64,000 nt of DNA from NCBI GenBank assembly GCA_020634245.1, contig JACKCC010000008.1, positions 62,001 to 126,000 on the forward strand, written 5' to 3'. The notes beneath the pieces were generated by a model. That model saw nothing but the letters and a program-made list of their open reading frames with translations. It did not search any database and was not told where the DNA came from. Position 1 is the stretch's first letter. Each line of letters begins with the position of its first letter. Positions 8,511-17,866 of the stretch are shown in pieces. Position numbers and translations under genes: made by a program. This DNA is from Ardenticatenaceae bacterium. Its GTDB lineage: Bacteria > Chloroflexota > Anaerolineae > Promineifilales > Promineifilaceae.

Positions 8511-9457
8511 TCCCAATCGCCAACAAGTTCTACTTCCAGGTCCATCTCGATGCCAAACCGTTCACGCACCGAATTCCAGGCTTCGGCGAACAAGGCGCGG
8601 ATGTCATCGGCTGTGGCTTCCTCGTCATTGACGAAGAAATTGGCATGTTTTTCCGAGATTTTGGCCCCGCCGACGCGGAACCCTTTCAATCCGGCTGATT
8701 CAATCAAATAACCGGCATAGTAATTTTCCGGATTTTTGAACATGGAACCAACGCTGGCTCCGGCCGGTTGGGTCTGTTTGCGTTTGGCCGTAAAGCCGTC
8801 GGCCCGCGCCATTAGCACTTCCACCGGCTCCGGCGTCAACTTCAATTCGGCCGTCAGCACGACGCGGCGCGGAACCGGCTGGCCCTGCTCACGCTTGAGG
8901 GTGCTGTCACGATAGGCATATTGCAGCTCTTCGTTGCTGTAAACGCGAGCGCCTTGCCCCGGTTCCCAGATGGTCGCCGCCAGCAGGTTGCTGTTCATGT
9001 CGCCGCCATGCGCGCCGGAGTTACCGACAACCGCGCCGCCCACCGTGCCCGGCACGCCGATGGCCCATTCCAGGCCGCCCAATCCCTTGGCGATGCATTG
9101 CCGCGCCAGCGAGGAAAGATTCATGCCCGATTCGGCTGTGCAGACGACATGCGCCCCGCTGTGGCGGTATTTGACGGTTTTGGCCTTGTTCATGATGATT
9201 AGACCCCGCACACCGGCATCCGACACCAAAATGTTGGAGCCGCCGCCCAGGATAAAGTAAGGAACGCTGAGGGTGTAGGCCAGGGAAACGGCCGTTTGCA
9301 ATTCCAGTGCACTCTCCACCGTCAAAAACATATCCGCCAGGCCGCCTACCCGCGCCGACGTAAAACGCGACATCATCACGCCCACCTGGAGCTTGTCGCC
9401 AAACACATCACGAAACTGCGTAATTTGATGCACGGTTGTCTCTGATTTCATGTTCAT
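8498..9457 (-). CDS. murB: UDP-N-acetylenolpyruvoylglucosamine reductase
   Basis: MurB reduces the enolpyruvyl group with NADPH and FAD to give UDP-MurNAc. The FAD-binding PCMH-type domain shows YFILGGGSNILVSDAGVRGLII and GLGGLEWAIGVPGTVGGAVVGNSGAHG. The second domain has GASVGSMFKNPENYYAGYLIESAGLKG; the Ser in GSMFKNP is the proton donor, which identifies the type IIa/IIb enzymes. The frame is open upstream to 9526, but those codons lie in an ATGCGTCAT spacer repeat, so I place the start at the Met at 9457 (Met at 9451 is also possible). No strong ribosome site decides between them. Confidence 0.92.
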   Translation of the reverse strand: MNMKSETTVHQITQFRDVFGDKLQVGVMMSRFTSARVGGLADMFLTVESALELQTAVSLAYTLSVPYFILGGGSNILVSDAGVRGLIIMNKAKTVKYRHSGAHVVCTAESGMNLSSLARQCIAKGLGGLEWAIGVPGTVGGAVVGNSGAHGGDMNSNLLAATIWEPGQGARVYSNEELQYAYRDSTLKREQGQPVPRRVVLTAELKLTPEPVEVLMARADGFTAKRKQTQPAGASVGSMFKNPENYYAGYLIESAGLKGFRVGGAKISEKHANFFVNDEEATADDIRALFAEAWNSVRERFGIEMDLEVELVGDWEFEE

Positions 9458-9479
9458 GATTATTACACTTGTAGTTTTT

Positions 9480-9545
9480 ACTTCATGCGTCATAAAGCCA
9501 TGCGTCATACGTAACGCGTGACGCATAACTTAATGACGTATGATT
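9480..9545. repeat. ATGCGTCAT-type spacer repeat
   Basis: Between murC and murB the bases consist of repeated ATGCGTCATA, ACGCGTGACGCATAAC and ATGACGTATG units. The same unit family occurs near 5000-5045, 10985-11000, 20985-21058, 39960-40022 and 45390-45430. Confidence 0.6.
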
Positions 9546-9556
9546 TCCTCAACCTT

Positions 9557-10978
9557 TTAATCATTAAGCCTTTCCTTCAACCCGGCCAGCACCCATTGGC
9601 CAACCATATCGCCGTCACCGGCGCCCAACGTCAAAATCACGTCATCCGGCCGCACCCGATCCAGGATGTAAGCGGCTGCATCTTCTCGTTTGGGAATGTG
9701 AACGGCCGTTTCCGGATTCATTTTCGTCAAAACCGCTGCCGTACTGATTCCTAAATCATCCGTCTCCCGGCTGTGGTAAATATCCAGCGCCACCACCCGG
9801 TCAGCGTCGGCAAAACTGGCGGCAAACTCATCCAGCAGCAGTTTAGTGCGGCTGAAGGTATGCGGCTGCCACACCGCCCACAAACGGCGGCCGGGGTAGC
9901 GCTGCCGGGCCGCAGCCAGCGTCGCCCGAATTTCCGTGGGATGATGGGCGTAATCGTCGATGACCGTTACGCCGCCAATTTCACCCACCACCTGAAAACG
10001 CCGCCCCACGCCGCCAAATTCGGCCAGCGCCTGGCGGATAACGGCAAAATCAATCTCCAAATCCAGCCCGACGATGATGGCCGCCAGCGCATTGCGCACA
10101 TTGTGGCGGCCGGGCACGCGCAGCCGGGCCAGCCCAACGATTTGACCATCCAGCTCCACCAAAAAATCGGTGCCGCCTAACTGGTTGGGGCGGCAGTCCA
10201 ACGCTTGAAAATCAACATCGAGCTTGCCCCCTTCTTCTTCGGGCAGGCCATAGGTGGTGATTTCCACAGTGTCCAGATTCAATGTTTCTAAAAACCGGGC
10301 CGTTCCGGGATCATCGGCGCAGGCAATGAGACGGCCGTCTACCGGCAGCAGCCCGGCAAATTGACGGAAGGCGGCGGTATAATCGGCTTCCGTCGGGAAA
10401 ATGTCGGGGTGGTCGTGTTCCAGGCTGGTGATGACGATGACTTCCGGCCGCAAGCCCAGGAACATGTAATCATACTCATCGGCTTCAACCACAAAATAGT
10501 CGCCTTCACCGTAACGGCCGTTACTACCCAGCACCGGCAGCACACCGCCCACAATGACCGTCGGATCCAGTCCGGCCGTCAGCAAAATCTGGGCAATCAT
10601 GCCCGTCGTCGTCGTCTTGCCGTGCGATCCAGCCACAGCGATGCCGATGGTGTCGGCCATCAATTGGCCCAACAAATCGGCCCGCTTGAGCACCGGCAGA
10701 CCGGCAGCCAAGGCGGCGTCCACTTCCGGGTTCCCGGCGGGCACGGCCGACGAGATAACCAGCGCATCGGCCCCATCAATCTGCTCCGCCCGGTGGCCTT
10801 CGTAGATGGTTGCGCCCTGGGTTTGGAGAACGGCCGTTAATTCATTCAGCTTCTGGTCCGAGCCGGAGACAACAAAGCCACGCCCCAGCAGCACGCGGGC
10901 AATCGCCGATATCCCGGCCCCACCAATGCCAACTAAATGAAAATGCATTCCGCGCCTAAGATTAAAATCCACACTCAT
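9557..10978 (-). CDS. murC: UDP-N-acetylmuramate--L-alanine ligase
   Basis: MurC adds the first amino acid, L-Ala, to UDP-MurNAc using ATP. The N-terminal Rossmann part begins HFHLVGIGGAGISAIARVL. The P-loop is AGSHGKTTTTGM. VVEADEYDYMFL is the Glu-Asp metal motif of the family. VIDDYAHHPTEIRATLAAAR is the C-terminal domain signature. The 473-residue length is normal. It lies between a CvpA-like gene and murB. Five or more ACGGCCGT palindromes fall inside it. Confidence 0.96.
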   Translation of the reverse strand: MSVDFNLRRGMHFHLVGIGGAGISAIARVLLGRGFVVSGSDQKLNELTAVLQTQGATIYEGHRAEQIDGADALVISSAVPAGNPEVDAALAAGLPVLKRADLLGQLMADTIGIAVAGSHGKTTTTGMIAQILLTAGLDPTVIVGGVLPVLGSNGRYGEGDYFVVEADEYDYMFLGLRPEVIVITSLEHDHPDIFPTEADYTAAFRQFAGLLPVDGRLIACADDPGTARFLETLNLDTVEITTYGLPEEEGGKLDVDFQALDCRPNQLGGTDFLVELDGQIVGLARLRVPGRHNVRNALAAIIVGLDLEIDFAVIRQALAEFGGVGRRFQVVGEIGGVTVIDDYAHHPTEIRATLAAARQRYPGRRLWAVWQPHTFSRTKLLLDEFAASFADADRVVALDIYHSRETDDLGISTAAVLTKMNPETAVHIPKREDAAAYILDRVRPDDVILTLGAGDGDMVGQWVLAGLKERLND

Positions 10979-11003
10979 AAATAATCACGTATCACGTTTC
11001 ACG

Positions 11004-11591
11004 CTAAATCATCACAATAATCACAAACAAGAACACAATCACCACTAAAAATGTCAGGTAAGGTGATAGGGTCGGTATCGGTAATCTCTGAACCAACGCC
11101 AGTACTTCCGCTGGTCGCACAAGTACCGACTCTTTAAACGGATAAGCCGCATTCAAAGGAAGCCAATCACCTGGCGCAACTGGCGAATACTCCAAAAATG
11201 CCCAAATCGTTCCAATAATCAAATAGCCATTTACTGCCCCAACAATTGCTCCCAGAACCTTGTCCTGCAAGCTGTCACGCACCCGCAGCCGTTCACCCAA
11301 TCGTGAACCGGCCAAAGTTGGGCCTTGATAGCCCCAAAAAGTAAAGAAGATATGCACAATCGTTAAAACATAAAATTTCCGTCGCTGGGCGGCCATCGGG
11401 TCGGCCATCAAAACGGCGGGATCGTCTACCGTGCCAATCAGCGAAATAATCTGCGCACCGAACTGATTCAGGAAAAACAAAGACAAAACCAACGCAGAGG
11501 TGACAATTATTTCTCTTGTCCAGCCGCGCATCATGCCCATCAAGGCAAAAAAAGCGACCATCAGCCAGAACCATGTGCCTAAACTAATCAT
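11004..11591 (-). CDS. CvpA-like membrane protein
   Basis: This is a hydrophobic protein of about 195 residues with four to five predicted membrane segments. The N-terminal helix pair around FFALMGMMRGWTREIIVTSAL resembles CvpA (colicin V production) proteins, which have a G-x-x-RG-x-x-RE pattern between the first two helices. The start ATG (11591-11589) overlaps the murG stop, as ATGATTAG, giving translational coupling. The upstream bases inside murG carry three AAGGAG copies in a 12-base tandem repeat. Its place between murG and murC suggests an envelope role, but the exact function is not known. A CvpA-like gene inside a dcw cluster is unusual. Confidence 0.7.
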   Translation of the reverse strand: MISLGTWFWLMVAFFALMGMMRGWTREIIVTSALVLSLFFLNQFGAQIISLIGTVDDPAVLMADPMAAQRRKFYVLTIVHIFFTFWGYQGPTLAGSRLGERLRVRDSLQDKVLGAIVGAVNGYLIIGTIWAFLEYSPVAPGDWLPLNAAYPFKESVLVRPAEVLALVQRLPIPTLSPYLTFLVVIVFLFVIIVMI

Positions 11592-12732
11592 GCGCCGCTC
11601 TCCTTGCGCCGCTCCTTGCGCCGCTCCTTGCGCCGGCCACATCTATAATTGTTTGCGCCAGATGAACGGCCGCATCCGGTTTATCCAACGCTTTAGCCGC
11701 CGCGCTCATCTGGGCCAGCCTGGCTTCATCATCCAGTAAAGAGAAAACCGTCGGCAAGAGTTGGTCAGGTAATTGTTCATCGGTAAGCTGTACGGCCGTA
11801 CCCTGTTCTGTCAGAAAGTCGGCATTCACCTTCTGGTAGCGCCAGGCCCAGGCCAGCGGAACCAGAACCGACGGCAGGCCAAACGCTGGCCCTTCACCCA
11901 TCATACTGGCCCCGGCGCGGGCCACCACCAAATCCGCCGCCCGGAACGCTGCCCCCATTTCTTCATGCAAATAGGGAAACGGCCGATACCACCGCCGCAA
12001 ATCCTCAGCCAGCGCCGCCGCATGGGTCTCCACTTCCGGCCACGTCAGCGTGCCGCTGATGTGGATAACCTGGAAGCGAACCAACAGTTCCGGTAAAACA
12101 GCCGTCAGCGCCCGATTGATATTGCGCGCGCCCCGGCTGCCGCCAAACACAAACAAAGTTTTGCGGCCCGGCGGCAAATCGAATTGGCCCAGCGCTTCGG
12201 CTTTACTCAACCCGGCTGCCGCCCGCAGTTCAGCGCGCACCGGGTAGCCGGTAACCACCATCTTCTCCGGTGGTACAAATTGGCGCGAATCCGGGCTGGT
12301 GCAGGCCACCTTCTCGGCAAAGCGCAGCGAAAAACGAATGGACGAACCCGGCTCTACATCGGGCAAATAGATGACGATGGGAACCCCCCGCCGCCGCGCC
12401 GCCAGCGTGACCGGAGCCGCCATGTAGCCGCCGGTCATGAACATCACGTCCGGCTGAAAACGGCCAATCAGCCGCGAGGCTGTGCCGATACTCCAGGCTA
12501 ATTTCATCCCATTCATGATCATCACGTGCGGCGGCACACTGACTACTGGACCGCCGCTAATCATCTCCAATTTCAGGCCGGCGCGGGACACAAGCTGTTC
12601 TTCCATCTCGCCGCGCGTGCCAACCCACAAAATATCTTCCCGGCCCACGCCCAATCGCTGCAATTCGGTCGCCGCCGACAATGCCGGATAAATGCCGCCG
12701 CCGGTTCCACCGGCACAGATAAGGACTTTCAT
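11584..12732 (-). CDS. murG: UDP-GlcNAc:lipid I GlcNAc transferase
   Basis: MurG is the membrane-associated GT28 glycosyltransferase that converts lipid I to lipid II. It begins VLICAGGTGGGIYPALSAATEL, the first glycine loop. FVFGGSRGARNINRAL is the second G-loop, and the donor-site region shows ADLVVARAGASMMGEGPAFGLPSVLVPL, which is close to the family signature. The 382-residue length is slightly long because of a C-terminal tail of repeated Gly-Ala-Arg-Ser encoded by a 12-base tandem repeat (11592-11635). It lies between ftsW and the CvpA-like gene. Confidence 0.94.
   Translation of the reverse strand: MKVLICAGGTGGGIYPALSAATELQRLGVGREDILWVGTRGEMEEQLVSRAGLKLEMISGGPVVSVPPHVMIMNGMKLAWSIGTASRLIGRFQPDVMFMTGGYMAAPVTLAARRRGVPIVIYLPDVEPGSSIRFSLRFAEKVACTSPDSRQFVPPEKMVVTGYPVRAELRAAAGLSKAEALGQFDLPPGRKTLFVFGGSRGARNINRALTAVLPELLVRFQVIHISGTLTWPEVETHAAALAEDLRRWYRPFPYLHEEMGAAFRAADLVVARAGASMMGEGPAFGLPSVLVPLAWAWRYQKVNADFLTEQGTAVQLTDEQLPDQLLPTVFSLLDDEARLAQMSAAAKALDKPDAAVHLAQTIIDVAGARSGARSGARRAAHD
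11592..11635 (-). repeat. 12-base tandem repeat carrying Shine-Dalgarno cores
   Basis: Read on the minus strand, GGCGCAAGGAGC is repeated three times with one slightly altered unit (GGCGCAAGGAGAGC). Each unit holds AAGGAG; the last lies 8 bases before the ATG of the CvpA-like gene. In the murG frame the repeat encodes Gly-Ala-Arg-Ser units at the C-terminus. Confidence 0.8.
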
Positions 12733-12734
12733 GG

Positions 12735-12800
12735 TAATGACTTACGATTCGCGATTTACGATTGACGATTAAGTGCGGTCAATCATAAATCCTCAATCCT
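12735..12800. repeat. TTACGATT/CAATCCTTAAT spacer repeat
   Basis: The murG-ftsW spacer is made of degenerate units TTACGATTCGCGATTTACGATTGACGATT, followed by inverted-type words (TCATAAATCCTCAATCC). Related units occur at 6285-6312, 34614-34648 and 40805-40840. No gene is contained. Confidence 0.55.
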
Positions 12801-13966
12801 TAATCTTTATTCCTTTGCGGTTGATCCCGCTGCGTAATGGCCGCATCCCGCGAGATGTTGAGCAGAATGCCCATCCCCAGCAGGGTAATGAGCAGCGACG
12901 AACCGCCGTAGCTCATAAACGGTAAAGGAATACCGGTGAAGGGCATAACGGCCGTTATCACCGCAATATTCATCAACGACTGATAACCAATCCAGCAGGT
13001 AATGCCCAACGCCAGCAGCCCACCAAAACTGTCCCGCGCCCGCCATGCCGTCAACAGCCCGCGCCAGACCAACAGCGCCAGCAAAATAATACAGATCATT
13101 GTGCCAAACAATCCCAACTCTTCACCCAGAATGGCAAAAACACCATCCGTATGTGCCGCCGGCAGTGCACCATACTTTTGAATACCGGCCCCCAGGCCAA
13201 CGCCGCTTACCCCGCCGCGTCCCAAAGCAACGAAAGCCTGCCGCACCTGCCAACCAGCCAGGCTGGGGTCCTTCAACGTTTGTAAATATTCTGCCAAACG
13301 GGCCGCCGCGTGGGGAAAAGATTTAATCAATACGAAAAATACTGACCCGCCCAAGGCTCCGGTCGCCATAAATTGTCGCCAATCAGCCCCGGCCACAAAA
13401 AACAGCGTAAAACTGACCATCGCAATAAGGGCTGATGTACCCAGGTCGGGCTGCAAGATGATTAACGAACAAACAACACCGGTAATGACCGAAAAAGGAA
13501 TCAAGCCATAAGTGACATCTTTAATCCGATCACCTTTAGATGAAAGCCAGTGGGCAATGTAAATGAAAGTTGCCAGTTTTGCGATTTCCGAAGGTTGATA
13601 GGAGCCTCCAGAAATACCACGCCTGGCCCCAAAAATCGCCTCGCCAAAGAAGAGGACGACAATTAACCCTAACAATGTAATGATTAAAACAGGGACAGAG
13701 AACCGGCGCAGGATGTGATAATCGAACTGCATGATAAAGATGATACCTAATCCGCCAAGTAGAAAAGCAACAAACTGCCGCCGAATGTAATACAAGGCAT
13801 CGCCATCTTTAGCTTCAATCCCCAGCCAAAAGGTGCTGCTGTAGACTATTAACATGCCTAATATCAGCAGCCCGGCCATGATCAGGAGCATCCAATAATC
13901 AAATTGGAGTTTAAGCGCCGGATGAACCCGGGCAGTGCGTTTGCGAATGACGTTTACACTTGCCAT
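12800..13966 (-). CDS. ftsW: Lipid II polymerase FtsW (SEDS family)
   Basis: This is a polytopic SEDS protein of 388 residues with about ten membrane helices. Family motifs are visible: GGSYQPSEIAKLATFIY, LQPDLGTSALI, the region GRGGVSGVGLGAGIQKYGALPAAHTDGVFAILGEELG, and the end MPFTGIPLPFMSYGGSSLLI. SEDS proteins polymerise lipid II into glycan strands together with a class B PBP, here most likely the ftsI product encoded in the same run. RodA has the same fold; the dcw position between murD and murG favours FtsW. Confidence 0.93.
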   Translation of the reverse strand: MASVNVIRKRTARVHPALKLQFDYWMLLIMAGLLILGMLIVYSSTFWLGIEAKDGDALYYIRRQFVAFLLGGLGIIFIMQFDYHILRRFSVPVLIITLLGLIVVLFFGEAIFGARRGISGGSYQPSEIAKLATFIYIAHWLSSKGDRIKDVTYGLIPFSVITGVVCSLIILQPDLGTSALIAMVSFTLFFVAGADWRQFMATGALGGSVFFVLIKSFPHAAARLAEYLQTLKDPSLAGWQVRQAFVALGRGGVSGVGLGAGIQKYGALPAAHTDGVFAILGEELGLFGTMICIILLALLVWRGLLTAWRARDSFGGLLALGITCWIGYQSLMNIAVITAVMPFTGIPLPFMSYGGSSLLITLLGMGILLNISRDAAITQRDQPQRNKD

Positions 13967-13978
13967 AAAACCCTTCCG

Positions 13979-15322
13979 CTAAAGTTCTTTCACTAATTCT
14001 CTAAATTTTTCGCCTCTTTCAGCAAAATCGGTGAAGGCGTCAAAGCTGGTGCCGCCAGGGGAAAGTAGGACAACATCGCCGGAGACGGCCGTATCCATCG
14101 CCACCTGCACCGCTTCCGCCATCGTCTCTACCCGTGTAAGCCCGGCCATGCCCGCCAACCGGCTTTCCATCATCGCTGCCATGTCGCCAAACAAAATCAC
14201 ATGCTTGACTCGCTGGCGCACCCGTTCAGCCCAGGCATTCCAGACCATATCCTTGTCCTTGCCACCAGCCAATAGAATCAGTGGTTCGTCGAAGGCGTTG
14301 ATAGCTGCCAGTGCCCGTTCCGGAGCCGTGGCGATGGAATCATTGATGTACTGGACGCCGTTGAGTACCCGCACCAGTTCCAGCCGGTGTTCCACGCCGG
14401 TAAAAGTGCTGATTGCTTTTCGCATCGCTTCCACCGGCAAGCCCACCGAATCGGCCAGGGTAACGGCCGCTAACACATTGCGCACGTTATGCTCACCGCG
14501 CAGCTTGATTTCATCCAATCCGCAAACCGGCACATCCTTGCCATTACGCAGCCAGATTTGACCATCGCCGACAAAGGCCCCGTCAGCCACTTCCTGTTCC
14601 AGGCTGAAGGTGCGCAAGCGGCCCTTGACCAGTGATTTGAGCATCATCGCTCCAGGATCGTCGGCAGCGAGTACGGCCGTTCCCTCCGCCGACTGGTAGC
14701 GCAAAATATTGGCCTTGGCATTAGCGTAAGCGGCCATCGTCTTGTGCCGGTCCAAATGGTTGGGCGTGATGTTAAGTACGGCCGCTACCGGCGGACTTTG
14801 CGTCCAGATTTCCAGTTGGAAGCTCGATAACTCCTGCACGACCACGTCATCCGGTCCCATCTTGTGCAAATCGGCCAGCAGGGGACGACCAATATTGCCG
14901 CCCACCCAGGTGCGCCGCCGCGCCATCTGGCCCATGACGCCGGTCAGCGCCGTCGTGGTACTTTTGCCCGCCGAACCAGTGATACCGATAACGGCCGTTG
15001 GCGTCCGCCGCACAAACTCCTGCGAATCATTCGTTATCTGGATCCCCCGTTCCCGTGCCGCCGCAACCAGCGGCGCATCCACCGGGACACCGCCACTAAT
15101 CGCCAACACGTCCGTCTTGTCCAGTAAACTCATCGGATGTTCTCCTAAAACGTACTCAATTCCCAAATCGGCCAATTCGGCCATCACATCGGCCAGCTTC
15201 TCTGCCGGACGCATATCGGTCACCGTCACCCTAGCCCCGGCTTCAGCCGCAAAACGGGCCAATACCCTGCCCTGCCGTGCCAGTCCCATAATGACGAGTC
15301 GTTTGCCGTAAAAAGCGTCCAT
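13979..15322 (-). CDS. murD: UDP-N-acetylmuramoyl-L-alanine--D-glutamate ligase
   Basis: MurD adds D-Glu to UDP-MurNAc-L-Ala. The start LVIMGLARQGRVLARFAAEAGARVTVTD is the UDP-binding Rossmann part. GITGSAGKSTTTALTG is the P-loop (Ser replaces the more common Thr after GK). NITPNHLDRHKTMAAYANAK is the central-domain His motif, GEHNVRNVLAA is the linker, and LLSPGGTSFDAFTDFAERGEKFRELV is the C-terminal signature. Length is 447 residues, as usual. It follows mraY after a GACTAC-type spacer repeat. Confidence 0.96.
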   Translation of the reverse strand: MDAFYGKRLVIMGLARQGRVLARFAAEAGARVTVTDMRPAEKLADVMAELADLGIEYVLGEHPMSLLDKTDVLAISGGVPVDAPLVAAARERGIQITNDSQEFVRRTPTAVIGITGSAGKSTTTALTGVMGQMARRRTWVGGNIGRPLLADLHKMGPDDVVVQELSSFQLEIWTQSPPVAAVLNITPNHLDRHKTMAAYANAKANILRYQSAEGTAVLAADDPGAMMLKSLVKGRLRTFSLEQEVADGAFVGDGQIWLRNGKDVPVCGLDEIKLRGEHNVRNVLAAVTLADSVGLPVEAMRKAISTFTGVEHRLELVRVLNGVQYINDSIATAPERALAAINAFDEPLILLAGGKDKDMVWNAWAERVRQRVKHVILFGDMAAMMESRLAGMAGLTRVETMAEAVQVAMDTAVSGDVVLLSPGGTSFDAFTDFAERGEKFRELVKEL

Positions 15323-15389
15323 GTAGTCTCGTAGTCTCGTAGTCTCGTAGTCCGGCTAAGTGACTGCTGGACTACCCGACTACCTGACT
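15323..15389. repeat. TAGTCTCG / GACTAC spacer repeat
   Basis: TAGTCTCG occurs three times in tandem and is followed by an inverted-type run of GACTGCTG, GACTACCC, GACTACCT and GACTA. The whole spacer between mraY and murD is made of these units and can form a hairpin. Related blocks are at 22574-22626, 39522-39550 and inside aroE (52984-53042). Confidence 0.75.
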
Positions 15390-16374
15390 AAATCAAAGCA
15401 AGTGCAACACCCAGCATCCCGGCCAAAATGGCAATCAGCCACCAGCGCTGCACGATTTGTGTTTCGCTCCAACCAATCAGTTCAAAGTGATGGTGCAGCG
15501 GGGCCATTTTGAACAGCCGCTTGCCGCCGGTCCATTTGAAATACAGCACTTGCAGCGTCGTCGACAGCATCGTGGCAATGGGAACAGCCGCTACAATCGG
15601 CAAAATCAACCATTGATTCGTCATCAAAGCCACCACACCTAACGCGCCGCCCAATGCCTGCGATCCTACGTCACCCATAAACATCTGGGCCGGTTTGGCG
15701 TTGAACCACAAAAAAGCAAAACAAGCGCCAACCACAATAAATGAAAAGACCACCAAAAACTGCTGATCCTGCAAAAAGGCGATGATGCCATAACAGGCAA
15801 AAGCCGTCGCCGCAATAATCCCCGCCAGCCCGTCCAACCCATCGGTGATATTGACGGCGTTGGCCATGCCGGTGATGATGATGACGGCCATCGGAATGTA
15901 TAAAATACCAATATCAACCAATACCGGCACCGTTGGGATCGCCATCCAGCCATGTCCATCATTCACGACAAAATAAAGTACAATCGTGGCCACCAGGGCG
16001 ATACCCAGTTGAAACAAAATCTTGACCCGCGCCCGCATCCCTTCGCCGGGGCGCAGACGGAAACCTTGATAATCATCGATGCCGCCCAAAATCGAATAAG
16101 CGACCATCACTCCCAACGGAATGACGACACTTTCCGCCACTTCCAAAGCCTGGACAAACTGCACAATGTTGACGATGACGCTTACTACCAGAACCCAGAC
16201 CACGATGAGCAAGCCGCCCATAGCTGGCGTACCCATTTTGGACTGATGGGTCTGCGGGCCGTCGATGCGGATTTGTTTACCCAGCTTGAAGCGGCGCATC
16301 AATTCTACGAATGGGCTGCCCCAAATAACGGCCATCAAGAAGGTTACACCGCCGAGGGTTAAGGCAAAAGCCAT
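15388..16374 (-). CDS. mraY: Phospho-MurNAc-pentapeptide transferase
   Basis: MraY transfers phospho-MurNAc-pentapeptide to undecaprenyl phosphate, making lipid I. The 328-residue protein has about ten membrane helices. Signature strings are TPAMGGLLIVVWVL, NAVNITDGLDGLAG (the Asp-rich catalytic loop), AFLWFNAKPAQMFMGDVGSQALGGALG, and MAPLHHHFELIGWSETQIVQRWW at the C-terminus. Its start overlaps the stop of murF, which indicates coupled translation. Confidence 0.96.
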   Translation of the reverse strand: MAFALTLGGVTFLMAVIWGSPFVELMRRFKLGKQIRIDGPQTHQSKMGTPAMGGLLIVVWVLVVSVIVNIVQFVQALEVAESVVIPLGVMVAYSILGGIDDYQGFRLRPGEGMRARVKILFQLGIALVATIVLYFVVNDGHGWMAIPTVPVLVDIGILYIPMAVIIITGMANAVNITDGLDGLAGIIAATAFACYGIIAFLQDQQFLVVFSFIVVGACFAFLWFNAKPAQMFMGDVGSQALGGALGVVALMTNQWLILPIVAAVPIATMLSTTLQVLYFKWTGGKRLFKMAPLHHHFELIGWSETQIVQRWWLIAILAGMLGVALALI

Positions 16375-17786
16375 CAGTTATCCCTCCCCAAGGCAGCAAC
16401 GATGCGATCCATGCGCATACCCAATGAACCTTTTATTAAAATAACGTCTTTCTCCTGAATAATTTCTTCGAGGATGGGCACGGCCGTAACCGCATCATCC
16501 ACCATCACTACCTGGTCAGCCGGCATGCCCACTTTCAGCGCTTCCTCGCCGATAATCCGGCCCAGTTGGCCCACTGTGACCAAAACGTCAGACACCTCAG
16601 CCGCCCGACGGCCCACCAGCCTGTGCGATGGTTCGGCCATGTATCCCAATTCCAGCATATCACCCAACACAACCACGTGACGGCCGTCCAAATCCTTAAG
16701 CAAATTACAGGCCGCCATCACCGAATCAGGGCTGGAATTGTACGTATCGTCAATAATGATTGAGTCGTTCGGGCCGGGAACGGCCACCAATCGTAACTGT
16801 GCTTTCGTTTCGCTCAACCCGGCGATAATTTCCGGCCAGGTCAGGCCATCGACCAAACCCACGGCGGCCGCCCGCAGTGCCGTATGTACGCTGTGCCGCC
16901 CCAGCAATGGCACCTGAACATTCATTGCCTCCTGGCCATAATGGAGCGTAAATCCAACCCCTTCCAATCCCATCGACCGAATGTTGTCGGCCCACAAATC
17001 GGCGCTGTTGTCCAGGCCGTAGGTAAAAATTGAAGCCTGCGTATGCGCCGCCATGCTCATTATTCGCTCGTCGTCTTTGTTGAGAACGGCCGTGCCATAC
17101 TCCGGCAGCGCTTCCACTAACTCTTGCTTGGCAGCCACAATCGCTTCCATCGTGCCCGCCCGCTCAAGATGAACCGGCCCGACAATCGTCAGCACGCCAA
17201 TCTCCGGTTGGGCCAGTTCACATAACCGGGAAATCTCGCCGGTTGTGTACATGCCCATCTCCAGCACCGCCCGTTGGTGATGTCGCTGCAATTTCAACAG
17301 CGTCAGCGGCAGGCCGATTTCATTATTTTGGTTACCGGCCGATTTTAACGTCCGGTAACGGCGGGAAAGCACTGAATAAACCAATTCTTTGGTGCTGGTT
17401 TTGCCTACACTGCCCGTGATGCCAATCACCCGAATCGGGAGGCGTCCCCGCCATGCCTTGGCTACCACTTGCAGTGCCGCCATCGTATCCTCAACCAGTA
17501 GACAGACCGGCGTGACAATCTCGGTGCCTGGTGCGATTCCCTGGCCGCATAAATCAATCGTCGCATGGTCGCCGGGCATAAGCTTTTGCACCAGGGCTGC
17601 CACCGCGCCTCGCTCAAAAGCGCTCTGCACGTAATCGTGACCATCAACCTGTTCACCGGCAAAAGCCACGAACAAACTGCCCGGCTCAACCTCCCGGCTG
17701 TCAATCACCACCGAAGTAATCGCCGGTTCGGTGCCGATTGGTTTATAACTGCTCAACGCTTCGAGAAAGTGACCCAGGTTCAACAT
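16374..17786 (-). CDS. murF: UDP-N-acetylmuramoyl-tripeptide--D-Ala-D-Ala ligase
   Basis: MurF adds the D-Ala-D-Ala dipeptide. TSVVIDSREVEPGSLFVAFAGEQVDGHDY is the N-terminal domain shared by MurE and MurF; GITGSVGKTSTKELV is the P-loop. NQNNEIGLPLTLL and AVLEMGMYTTGEI are specific to MurF rather than MurE. IIDDTYNSSPDSVMAACNLL and ILIKGSLGMRMDRIV lie in the C-terminal domain. Length is 470 residues. No murE is found between this gene and ftsI, where it is usually placed. Confidence 0.94.
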   Translation of the reverse strand: MLNLGHFLEALSSYKPIGTEPAITSVVIDSREVEPGSLFVAFAGEQVDGHDYVQSAFERGAVAALVQKLMPGDHATIDLCGQGIAPGTEIVTPVCLLVEDTMAALQVVAKAWRGRLPIRVIGITGSVGKTSTKELVYSVLSRRYRTLKSAGNQNNEIGLPLTLLKLQRHHQRAVLEMGMYTTGEISRLCELAQPEIGVLTIVGPVHLERAGTMEAIVAAKQELVEALPEYGTAVLNKDDERIMSMAAHTQASIFTYGLDNSADLWADNIRSMGLEGVGFTLHYGQEAMNVQVPLLGRHSVHTALRAAAVGLVDGLTWPEIIAGLSETKAQLRLVAVPGPNDSIIIDDTYNSSPDSVMAACNLLKDLDGRHVVVLGDMLELGYMAEPSHRLVGRRAAEVSDVLVTVGQLGRIIGEEALKVGMPADQVVMVDDAVTAVPILEEIIQEKDVILIKGSLGMRMDRIVAALGRDN

Positions 17787-17866
17787 AGTTAAAGGCAGAA
17801 GGCAGAAGGCGGAAGGCAGAATGTATCGATTATTCTGCCTTCTGATTTCTGCCTTCGATTTTTAAT
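17787..17866. repeat. GGCAGAAGGCAGAA inverted repeat spacer
   Basis: Between ftsI and murF, repeated GGCAGAAGGCAGAAGGCGGA units are followed after a short loop by TTCTGCCTTCTGATTTCTGCC, forming a long imperfect hairpin. It is one of five copies of this family in the window (also 27538-27562, 29564-29617, 50291-50307, 53573-53606). It overlaps the end of ftsI. Confidence 0.75.
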
